Below, one piece after another: positions 35,952 to 45,420 of a stretch of 64,000 bases of DNA. Both the position numbers and the translations under genes were made by a program. The number at the start of each line of letters is the position of its first letter. Position 1 is the first letter of the stretch. Below the pieces are notes generated by a model. The model saw only the letters and a list, made by a program, of their open reading frames with translations, had not been told where the DNA came from and did not search any database. The DNA lies in contig QPMI01000452.1 of NCBI GenBank assembly GCA_004431415.1, forward strand, positions 124,001 through 188,000, read 5' to 3'. The DNA comes from Cyanophora paradoxa. Taxonomy: Eukaryota > Glaucocystophyceae > Cyanophorales > Cyanophoraceae.

Positions 35952-38900
35952 TCATGCCAAGACCTCGTACGCGTCGGGGAAAACATAAGAGTAGATGTTG
36001 CTGTATCTGTACAGTGTCAGGAAAGGGATCGTTGTGCTGGCGCAGAACATCATCGCGATAGTGAGCCAGTGCCTCCGCAGCACCTGCGGCCCCGCGGGCG
36101 CTCAGCAGGCCGCGGGGAGGGCGGGGGCGGCTTCTGCTCGCGTACCCCCCACGAGGAGGCGAGGCCGAGCTTCTCTTTCAGATCCGGGACGATCCAGCTG
36201 ACCACCTGCGCCTTGGTCAGACAGAGTACCCCGGGAGAAAAAGGGGGGTACGGGCGGGCCTGGAAGACGAGGAGGAGGCCGGCGTGCGCCGCCGCCGAGA
36301 TCCCCGTCGTCTGGCCGCGCAGCAGCGGTCGGTCAGGATTCGATGGGGGCTGGCAAAGATCGGGTTTGGAGGGCACCGCCATGGCGGCGGCGAAGGAGCC
36401 CTCGTCAAAGGTGACGGGGGAGAAGGGGAAGGATGTGTGGGCGGGGCCCCAGCGGGCGACGCAGATGCCGACGGCGAACGTCGCGCAGCCGACCCAGCAC
36501 GCGATCGCGTTAAGCACCAGCATCGACCTGCAGCGACGACGGCGCGTTCATCATCGTCATCACGGCCAGCGGCCGGCCGGCGCGGGCTGCGCGCGCGCGG
36601 ACCTCACGCCGGTCTGGAAGGCGTGCAGAGCGACGCCGGCCTCGGACTCCGTGTCTTCCCGATCCCCGTCGTCGTCGTCGTCGAGGTGGGCGGGGCCGGC
36701 GAGCACGAAGGAGGAGACGGAGGTGGAGGTGGGCGGCGCGGGGCCCTCGGTGGCGCAGCCGCCGCCGGCCAGCGTGGGGCCGGACAGGAACGGCGAGGCG
36801 CGCGCCGCCGGCCGCTCGTCCTCCAGGTCCCCGCGCCAGCGGACGCGGAAGGTGGACGAGCCGGCCCCGGCCCCGCCCTCGAGCTCCGCCGAGGACGACG
36901 AGGGCGTCTCCCCGGGCGGGGCGGGGGGCGTGACCCGCAGCGTGCGGGGCCCGGGCCCGGAGGACAGCCCCGCCGCGCGCGCAGGGGCCGGTGCCGTCGC
37001 CCCCCTGTCTCGTAAGCGGCGCGCCAGGAACTTGAACTGCGGGGCGGGCGTTGGGCCGCGCCGGGCGGGGGCGCCCGGGGCGGGCGGACCTGTCTGAGGA
37101 CGGGGCGGCCGAAGCGGTCGGCGAGGAGGGAGGCGGGGAAGGTGACGGCGAGCAGCTCCAGCACCAGCGACACCGCAAACACCTCCAGGCTCCGCACCTG
37201 CCCCCCGCGCGCACGGACGGTTACGCGGCATTGCTGTGCCGCAGCGCGGCCAAGGTGGCGCGCGGACCCGAAAGTAGCAGAGCTGGCGGAATACACGGAG
37301 CCTGGTAAGGGATTGCAGAATAAAGATCGTGAGGGCGTCCCCGTTCGGCAGGGCCTGGTAGATCTGGGGGGTACAGAGATAAGGCGGGGCGTCGAAGGGG
37401 TTTGAAGGCGCGAGCGAACCTTCCGCCCTATATAGCGCAACTGGACGGCCATGAGAAGGTACGAGAGGACACTCGTCACGATGTTGATCGCGATCTGGGG
37501 GTACATCGTTTCATGGAGGGGAGAGGAGAGAAGGACGAAGGCGAAGGGGGGTACCTGGGCCGAGGCAGTAGACACCGCCTTCGGAAGCGAAGGAGGGTGG
37601 GTCAAGGGAAGACTCTGAGAAGGCAGCGGGGAGGGGAGGGGGTAACGGCCGCACGGAGAACACGAAGAGGTACCTGCGGGGGGCGTGAGCCGAGGTGGAG
37701 CGGGGTACAGAGCTCGAGAAGGCGAGAGGGGCGCGCACAGGACTGGCATCATGTAGATGACGAGTGAGACGACCGCGAGGCGGCGGAAGTAGAAGTTCTT
37801 GTCCCCCGGGCGCCTGCTCCTGCGCCGGGGCCGGCGTGGGCGGGGCGCGGGGGCGGGGGGCGGAGGGGCGGGGGTACCGGGCGAGCGGAGGGCCTCCTGG
37901 AGGGACTTGGCGTCGGCGAGGCCGTCCTCCGCCTGCACCTGCGCCCGCCTCAGCGCAGGCTGCAGGGCCCCGCGGGGGGGGGGGGGGGGGGGGGGCGGGG
38001 CGGGCGGGGCGGGCGGACCCGGGCGGCGAGCCGCCGCAGCCGGAAGGCGTGGAACCGCGAGTTCACCTGAGCGGCGCCCTCGGCAAGGGCGCGAGGGCCG
38101 GGCGCGGGGAGGGGGGCCGGCGACCTGGCCCGTGATGATGATGTTCACGACGCCGACCGCGGCGTAACAGAAGGGGACGCGCGAGAGGTCGACCGCGGCG
38201 TTGGCGGCGACGAAGATCCCGATGCCGAAGCCAAAGCCGATCTGCGGGGCTTTCGGATCGAATTCGCGGAGGCGGCGCGGGGCGCGATCGGCGCACGAGG
38301 GGCCAGGTGAAGGCGATGTGCCTCCAATCGCATTGCGCGTACAGTTGGAACTGGGACATCGAGTTGGGTACAGAACCCAGGGCGACTGCAGCGTACACTG
38401 GTCACGGAAGCCAGGCGAGTGGGGGGGGGGGGGGGGGGGGGGGGGGTGAGGGGGGCGGAGGGGGAGGGGGGGATGCACCGCAGGCTGCAAAGGCGGCGAC
38501 GCGGGGGATGTGGCTCGCTGTCTCATTGTAGGGAATGATCATCTTGCGGTCGAAGTCAGCTGCGGGCAGGTCTAGAGACAAGCGGTCGCGTCCAAGCAGG
38601 CTCACCTGGACCACTGCCACTGCCATCGGCGCCTGCGATGCAAGTGAGATGGGACGACCGACTGCAGGGCGGCCCGGTGGGGCGCAGACCAGTGTGACCA
38701 GCAGAAGCGCCCGCAGGGTGGCGCCGGCGGAGGCGGCGACGGCGGGGGCGCTCTCCACGGCGCTCCGCAGCAGTCGGCTGGATCGCGAGGCGATGCGGCT
38801 TATCGACGAGCGGGGGGAGCCCAGGTGGCTCATTTTGTCCGCTCCAGTCTGCTCGGCGTGCTGCTGGCCAGCTCCAGCTGCAGCGGCAAACGGGCTGAGC

Positions 38901-39088
38901 CCGTCCCCGTCCGACTCGCGCGGCGGCCCCGCAAGCGTCACCCCCAACCAGGGCGCCGGCGTCGAAGGCCCAGCCTCCAACGACCCGCCTCCACGAGGCG
39001 AGACGAGAGGCGATTCCGGCGCCGGCCCCGCGACGCGCACCGCCTGAAGGGGCGGCAGGCGGTTCTTGGCTGCTGCTGACGTATGCAT
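35952..39088 (-). CDS. Polytopic membrane protein of unknown function, paralogue A
   Basis: Eighteen exons: 39088-38690, 38632-38606, 38542-38479, 38385-38297, 38241-38125, 38066-38019, 37938-37883, 37819-37739, 37673-37655, 37578-37555, 37494-37420, 37363-37268, 37197-37090, 37036-36603, 36527-36377, 36310-36260, 36205-36146 and 36083-35952. They give 676 aa in frame. The start MHTSAAAKNRLPPL was chosen because both paralogues begin at the aligned Met. After a Pro/Ser-rich N-tail there are nine or ten hydrophobic segments, including GATLRALLLVTL, IGIFVAANAAVDLSRVPF, LAVVSLVIYMMPVL, IAINIVTSVLSYLLMAV, EVFAVSLVLELLAVTFPASL, NAIACWVGCATFAVG and WLTIAMMFCASTTIPFL. A cytosolic-type loop of about 145 residues (exon 37036-36603), rich in Ser, Asp and Glu, lies before the last spans. 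It ends FPDAYEVLA. The seventh exon keeps phase only with a GC donor at 37882. Introns carry G/C runs up to 26 nt. I do not recognise the family; transporter or sensor are both guesses. Confidence 0.85.
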
Positions 39089-40336
39089 CGGACCGTCCGG
39101 CGATCTACACACACGCGCGCACGCGCGCGAGGGGCTCAAACTCGCGCCGCAGCTCTACGGCCGTTTCGGCGGCTCATCGCTGAGCTGCAGCACGGGCACC
39201 CGCGGCCGTTGTCAGGCTGGTTTCGGCGTCCTGCACGGCTATCGCTAGCTAACCTTCAGCTATAGCTAGTCGAAGAGTGCGAGCGTGATGCAATCGCTAG
39301 CTTTGCGGCCGAGTCGCGGCTGGACACGATGACGCGATGCGCATACGCCGTGGCTGCCGTACGCCGCTGCTGTTGCAGTGTAGCTAAACGGTTGTCGAAA
39401 GAGCGCTGCTGACGCCCGAAGGTTGCACAATTGCAACGCCCGCGGCCTGCGGCCTGCTGCGCGAGAAGGCTCCGGCCGCGGCTGGATTCAAGGCCGTCTC
39501 AGAGAGCGCGCCTTACTCCGTCTCCCGGAGTCCCACGCTCTGAAGACGTAGGGAACGTATCTGCGCGTGGACAAGGGAATCGGTTCGGGAACTGCTCGGA
39601 GTCCGATCTCAGGGCCGGCCAGCCGAGCGCTCAGCGGCAGGGACGCGCACGTCTTCTGATCTTAGCCGGTTACTCCGGCCGCCATGATCAGCGCGTTGCC
39701 ACTGTGACTTGCCAGACTTCGAGCCAAGTTCGAGGTCGAAGTCTCGATCCCTAGGAGCGCCGGAGGTCGGAGGGGTGCGCTGCTTTTTGCGATGAAGGCG
39801 TACCCACCTCCGACACCGAACCGGCAAGAAAGAGCTTTAAATTTAATTTTCGACAGCCTAGCACGCATATGCCGATTCGTATGCGTACTCGCTGAGCTCC
39901 ACTGCAGCTGATGAGGCTGCTGGGCGTCGGATGAGGCTCCACTGCACATGGCGTCGGCTAGAATTGCTAGCCTAGGCTGCTGCCTAGCTATAGTAGGCTG
40001 ATGCATATGATCTAGCTCGACCTCATGATCATATGCACTGCGGCATGCGCAGCCGCGCCGCAGCGCAGCTACTCGACTACTAGGCAAGCGCTCGGAGGAT
40101 CCGCAGCCGCCGCGGCCGTCGAACGCTGGCGCCGGGCCCGGGGGCTCGGGCTGCGGCGCCGCGGGGGGAGTAGGCTTCTGCCACTCGCACAATCGCGAGC
40201 AATAATACGCGCCCTAGACCGACAGAGGCGCCGGGAAAAGCAACATAAAAAGCCTAGTAGCGCCGCGGCGTCCTTGCAACACATGATCCTTGTAGAGGTC
40301 CCCCGCCTCGACTGTCCCTGAGAGGCTTGCGAAGAT
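39089..40336. other. Intergenic region
   Basis: 1.25 kb between paralogue A (start at 39088, minus) and the end of a small minus-strand gene. It contains an acacacgcgcgcacgcgcgc alternating purine-pyrimidine run at 39108-39129 and ctag/agct-rich stretches around 39240-39290 and 39950-40020. The minus-strand ORF at 39662-40192 has no exon-like borders or recognisable motif. Nothing else is supported. Confidence 0.5.
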
Positions 40337-40917
40337 TCAGAATGCGTCGGAAAGGCAGACCTCATCGCCTATCCACGCCTGGGCGTGCTGCGAGAAGCGG
40401 GGCGGCCGGCGTGAGCACCGCGGATCCCGCCCCGCCTCGCCTGGAACGAGCGGTGCCGCCGGACGCACCCAGGCCTCCTCGGCGGCGGCCGCGAGCTCAG
40501 CGGCATCGCAGAAGAAGAGGTCACCGCCCTCCGTGGCCGCCTCTGAGGCGAAGAGCCTCGGCGGCGCGCTCTCCAGCGCACCGGACACTTCGTTTGCAGC
40601 TGGGGTGGAATAGGGGGCGGGGTGGAATAGAGCTCATTAACAGGAGAGAAGACGGCCGGCTCGAAACCAGGGACGCGCGCACCGGACGAATCGGCCATGC
40701 CGCCACCGAGGACTGCAATACCTACGGGAGCAGGGTTGGGAGCGGCGCGAGGAACGTCAACGAAGAACGCGGGTCCGAGCGCCGAGCGTAGGCGTGCGCG
40801 CTCACCCGTTTCCTCCACGTCGTCTTCGGAGCATGCGCCCAATGAGAAGTCCGCCTTGTACTTCTCCGCGAAGTCCTCCTTACTCAGTCCCTCCTTCAGC
40901 TCGGGATTTGCGCACAT
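40337..40917 (-). CDS. Small acidic protein, 78 aa, three exons, unknown function
   Basis: Exons 40917-40806, 40542-40469 and 40387-40337 join in phase (112+74+51 nt) to give 78 aa starting MCANPELKEGLSKEDF and ending EVCLSDAF. The borders are GTGAGC, GTGCGT donors and CAG acceptors; the first intron is long for this locus (263 nt). The peptide is acidic and Ala/Glu-rich with four Cys, no signal peptide and no membrane span. I do not recognise it. The joined frame, with stop codons respected at every junction, is the main support; a longer unspliced reading of exon 1 is possible. Confidence 0.6.
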
Positions 40918-41756
40918 CAGATGGCAGAAGTTGCTGATGCATGCGATCAGACTTAGAGGCTAGGCCAGGAGCGGATGACGGGAGGAGCTAGCGCCCGTAC
41001 ACGCCACTCGCCTGTGTGTTGCGCCTCGAAAGCAGACGGGACTATAATCCATCGTACAAATGCACATCTTGGCCGATCAGCTGTGACGCTCAAGGCTTAG
41101 CTTGGGCGATCTGCTCGGGAGAGCACTGCCGACTCAGTGCCGAGTCACAAGCACAGCGGCGGAGGCACTCGGCTGCACGTACTCGGGGCGGCACTCAGAC
41201 GCACTCGGACGCGGCACTCCCGGCCGCTCACTCCGCGACAGGGGGTACAGTCTGCTCGCCGCGACAGCACCTTGCCACCTTCCCGCCGCGAAAGCAGCAC
41301 GTCCCTTCGTCTGATTTATCGCCGCTCGCATTTCTTGGGGTGAATCAGCGCGTCCGCGTGGCGGGCGCCCCTTTCGTTGCGGAAGCGCGTGCCGGCGCGC
41401 GAGCACTCAGCCCAGTTTTACAGCTTCTTTAGGGTCGCGCTCTTCGCGGCACAAGGCAGCAGCCGGACAGCGGGCGTGTTAGGGCGGCACATGCACATGT
41501 GCTGGTACTCGAACAAGTGACTGGCCCTTCGATTCTGGAGGTTGAGCGGCATCCTCAGTGTACTCACTCAGCGTATTTCGCTCGCATCTGTAGGAGCCGT
41601 AGGTTGTTCAGACCGCCCGCGCTCGCTATGGCAAGAGCGGCGAGAGATCCCGGCGGCGAGCCTCGCCGCGGCGGATGCATCCTCGCGACGAGCCACTAGC
41701 TGACGCGCTCGAGCGATACACGTACATATCCGGCGGCAGCCCTGGTGGCGGTGGCC
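40918..41756. other. Intergenic region upstream of paralogue B
   Basis: Divergent spacer between the small minus-strand gene and plus-strand paralogue B. It includes degenerate cactcgg repeats (about 41150-41215, several spaced ten bases apart) and the conserved upstream block at 41695-41756. I see no exon. Confidence 0.5.
41695..41756 (+). promoter_or_regulatory. Conserved upstream block of paralogue B
   Basis: The stretch ctcgagcgatac, then tatccggcgg, then ccctggtggcggtggcc, just before the ATG at 41757, is shared with 45366-45420 upstream of paralogue C. The only sizeable difference is a 6-nt insertion (cgtaca). It probably spans the 5' UTR or core promoter retained from the gene duplication. 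Confidence 0.6.
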
Positions 41757-44700
41757 ATGCACATGGCCACCGCGAATCCCAACCGCCTGCCGCCCCTCGC
41801 GTGTGCGGGGCCAGGGCCGCCTGCCGATTCTGAAGAAGGACCGGGGAACAGACCGCCGCCTCCCCCTCCTTGGTCGGAGGCGCGGCCCGGCAGTTTCCAG
41901 GTCAGCGCCGGCGCCGGCGCTTGCGATCATGAGCACAAGCCGGCACCTTGCGAGATGTCGGGCACATCCACCGACCGCGTTGGACCTCCTCGTCGACTTG
42001 ACAGCATCCGCCGAGTCTCGAGCCGCCTGCTGCGGGGCGCTGTTGAGAGCGCGGTCGGCGCCACCCTGCGGGCGCTCCTGCTGGTTACACTGGTCTGCGT
42101 CCCGCCGGGCCACCCTGCAATCTATCGGCGCATCTCAAAATTATGCATCGCAGGCGCCGGTGACTGTGGTGGCGATTCAGGTTCCCCCTTGCGCATGCCG
42201 AGCTCTGCCCCCATCTGCAGCTCATCATTTCTTCGTCGCCAGATGGTCACGCCCTACCACAGTATTGAGAGCTACCTCGCTCGCGTCGCTGTCTTCGCCG
42301 CTGTTGGTTCGCCGCTGCTCCCTTATGTCCACTGCCTTCATGACGCCTCTGTCCGCAGTCGGGCTGGGGACCGTGCTGCACTCGATGTCCCAGTTCCAGC
42401 TGTACGCGCGATGCGAGTGGAGGCACGTCGCCTTCACCTGGCCCCTAGTACGCCCCTGCGATTTCCCGCTTGCGTTCTTGCCGACTTCTGGGGCGTGCAG
42501 ATCCACTACGGCGTTGGCATACCCGTCTTCGTCGCCGCCAACGCCGCCGTGGACCTCTCGCGCGTCCCCTTCGGCTACGCGATCGGCGTAGTCACCATCG
42601 TCGTCGCGGGCCAGGTGCCCTTCCTCCCCCCTCTCTCGCCTGTGTTTCGGCTGGCGCCTTGGCCGGACGCGCGCGTCGCCCCCCAGGTCAACGGGCGCTT
42701 CCACACGGCCAGGCTGCAGCGGCTCGCCGCGCGGGTCCGCCCCGTCCCGCCCCGCCCCGCCCCGCACCGCCTCTCGGGCCTGCGCGCTGAGCCGCGCGCA
42801 GGTGCAGGCCGAGGACGGCTTCGCCGACGCTGAATCCCTTCGCGCGTCGCGGTACCCCGCGCCTTTTCCCCCCCGCTTCGCCTCTCCGGAGGCTCAGGCG
42901 CCTGCCCGCACGCGCCCCGCAGGCCGCCGGTTGACATCAACTTCTACTTCCGGCGCGCCAGCGTCGCCAGCCTCGCCATCTTCATGCTGCCCGTCCTGTG
43001 CGCCCCCACGCCGTACCCCTGTGCCCCGGCCCGCCTCGACTGACCCCCCCTCCCCCCTCCTCCCCCGCAGGTACCTCTTCGTGTTCTCCGTGCGGCCGTA
43101 CCCATCCCTTACCCTCTCTCCCTGACTCGCCCCCCTTCCTCCGAAGGCGGTGTCCACTGCGTCGGGCCAGGTACCCCGCCAGCCCTTCTTCCCCCCCCCC
43201 CCCCCCCCCCCCCCGCCTCTGAGCGAAGGCTAGATCGCGATCAACATCGCCACGAGCGTGCTCTCGTATCTTCTTATGGCCATTCTGCTTCGCGTCGTCG
43301 GCCGCCAGGTCCGCCCGCGCCCCGGTACCCCTCCCGACGCCCCGCCTCATCTCTGTACCCCCAGATCTACGAGGCCCTGCCGGACGGGGACGCCCTCACG
43401 ATCTTCATCCTGCAGTCGCTCACCAAGCTCCGTGTATTCCGCCAGCTCTGTTACTTTCGGGTCCGCGCGCCGCCTTGGCGCGCTGCGGCACAAGAACGGC
43501 GTCGAGCGTGCGCGCGGGGGGCAGGTGCGGAGCCTGGAGGTGTTTGCGGTGTCGCTGGTGCTGGAGCTGCTCGCCGTCACCTTCCCCGCCTCCCTCCTCG
43601 CCGACCGCTTCGGGCGGCCGGCGCTCCGCCAGGTCCGCGGCGAGGCGCCGGCCGTGGGCCCGGCGCGTCGTGCTCTCATCTCGTACCCCTCCCGCAGTTC
43701 AAGTTCCTGGCGCGGCGGTTCCGGGAGAAGAGCGACGCTGCGCCGGCCCTCGCGCCCGCCCGCGGTAGGGCGGCGGCCGGCGTACCGCGGCCCAGCTCCC
43801 TTCCCTTCTTCGGCGGGCTGCCCTCGCCCACCGCCGGCGAGGCGGGGTGCGACCGGGAGGCGGGGGGGCCGGCGGTGCGGGCGCGGCGGCGCTCCGTCTC
43901 AGGCGACTTCGGAGCGGAGGAGGAGCGCCCGGCTGCGCGTTCCTCGCCCCCGGCCGCCGCAGCCGCCGCCATCGGCGCCGCGTCCTCGGGGGCCCGCCCC
44001 GCGTCGACCTCGTCCTCCACGGCGCTGCTCGCCGGCGCCTCCTTTGCCGAGGACGGGGACCCGGAGCTCGAGGGGCCCGGCGGGGAGCGCGACGGGTACG
44101 ACTCCGGCTCCGATAGCGGCGTCTCCCTGCAGACCTTCCAGACCGGCGTGAGGTCCGCCCGCGCGCCGCCCTCGCCGGCCGGCCGCTGGCCGTGATGATG
44201 AACGCGCCGCTCGCTGCAGGTCGATGCTGGTGCTTAACGCGATCGCGTGCTGGGTCGGCTGCGCGACGTTCGCCGTCGGCGTCTGCGTCGCCCGCTGGGG
44301 CCCCGCCCACGCCTCCTTCCCCTTCTCCCCCGTCACCTTTGACGACGGCTCCTTCGCCGCCGCCATGGCGGTGCCTCCCCTTGTACCCGGCCTCGCCGGC
44401 TCCGATCATTTCCTGACCGACCGCTGCTGCGCGGCCAGACGACGGGGATCTCGGCGGCGGCGCACGCCGGCCTCCTCCTCGTCTTCCAGGCCCGCCGTAC
44501 CCTCCTGGGTCTCCCGGGGTACAGCGTTTGACGGCGCGCAGGTGGTCGGCTGGGTCGTCCCGGATCTGAGGGAGAAGCTCGGCCTCGCCTCCTCGTGGGG
44601 GGTACGCGGGCAGAAGCCGCCCCGCCCTCCCCGCAGCCTGCTGAGCGCCCGCGGGGCCGCAGGTGCTGCGGAGGCACTGGCTCACTATCGCGATGATGTT

Positions 44701-44794
44701 TTCCGTCAGCACAACGATCCCTTTCCTGGCGCTGTACAGATACAGCAACATCTACGCCTACGTCTTCCCCGGGGCCTACGAGGTCTTGGCGTGA
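41757..44794 (+). CDS. Polytopic membrane protein of unknown function, paralogue B
   Basis: Eighteen exons: 41757-42092, 42154-42180, 42243-42306, 42359-42447, 42501-42614, 42687-42734, 42802-42851, 42923-42997, 43071-43089, 43147-43170, 43234-43308, 43365-43460, 43525-43632, 43698-44152, 44220-44370, 44439-44489, 44542-44601 and 44663-44794. They give about 657 aa. All intron positions and phases match paralogues A and C. The 61-nt intron 42093-42153 (57 nt in A and C) explains an otherwise apparent frameshift. Conserved landmarks: NRLPPL near the start, VLHSMSQFQLYARCEWRH, ANAAVDLSRVPFGY, YLFVFS, DGDALTIFIL, SLEVFAVSLVLELLAVTF, a 150-residue Ser/Pro/acidic loop ending SLQTFQTGVR, FPFSPVTFDDGSFAAAMA, and LYRYSNIYAYVFP near the end. 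Intron 44490-44541 uses a GC donor. A 24-C run fills most of intron 43171-43233. Function is not recognised. Confidence 0.85.
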
Positions 44795-45420
44795 ATGCCT
44801 CGACATTCTTTGCAGTGAATGCGACGCACTTGTTTTCATCTAGTTTCAATAGATCTCTCGCTCGGCAGTGCATGTGCCGCGATGCGCGCATGTGACCGTA
44901 CGCAGACTGAGGCCAGGCTTTTGATAATGTGATCATGCGAGGCCGGCCCGGTGGTCATCGCGCTCGCGCTCGCAATGGCAACGCGCGCTCGCGCGCGGGT
45001 GATCATGACGCGATGCACGTGCACGTGAGAGCAAGCTAGGCGGGTCTGGTGGGGCCGCGGTGGGGTACGGGTGTTTCGCAGCCTGCAGCTGCGCATGACC
45101 GGCCCGCCGGGCGACTCCGGTACCGCGCGCGAGCTGCTGGTGCCTGCCGCAGCCATTGCGCAGCCAGTGCGGCCATGAGCTCCTTGCTCAGCAGCTCCGT
45201 GCTTGTGCGGTCATCGGGGAAAAGCCAACCGCAGCTACCTATACGGTCGAGCTGACCCATAACCGTGTTGATCATGATAATCGCCCGCGAGCCCGAGGAC
45301 CGTCGTGATTGGAGCTCGAAACCTGCGATGGCGAGACAGCCAGCCGTGAACCCCGCGATGAGTCGCTAGCTGAAGAGCTCGAGCGATACATATCCGGCGG
45401 GCGCCCTGGTGGCGGTGGCC
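44795..45420. other. Intergenic region between paralogues B and C
   Basis: 626 nt. The minus-strand stretch near 45150-45257 reads MGQLDRIGSCGWLFP and TELLSKELMAALAAQWLRQ, which is mildly coding-like, but I could not attach it to splice sites or a gene. The conserved block before paralogue C is at 45366-45420. Confidence 0.45.
45366..45420 (+). promoter_or_regulatory. Conserved upstream block of paralogue C
   Basis: Counterpart of 41695-41756 (ctcgagcgatacatatccgg, then ggtggcggtggcc), ending at the ATG 45421. Conservation of noncoding sequence next to two starts suggests shared regulation or recent duplication. Confidence 0.6.

Noticed and set aside
37739..37940. Apparent one-base deletion in paralogue A at the end of exon 7
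   Set aside because: A GC donor at 37882 keeps phase and gives the same residues as the paralogues, so no lesion is needed.
42080..42180. Apparent frameshift in polytopic paralogue B
   Set aside because: A 61-nt intron (42093-42153), aligned with 57-nt introns in A and C, restores the frame. The length difference is in the intron.
45036..45275. Minus-strand ORF with coding-like text (SKELMAALAAQWLRQ)
   Set aside because: No linked exon, recognised domain or splice context was found; left as unsupported.
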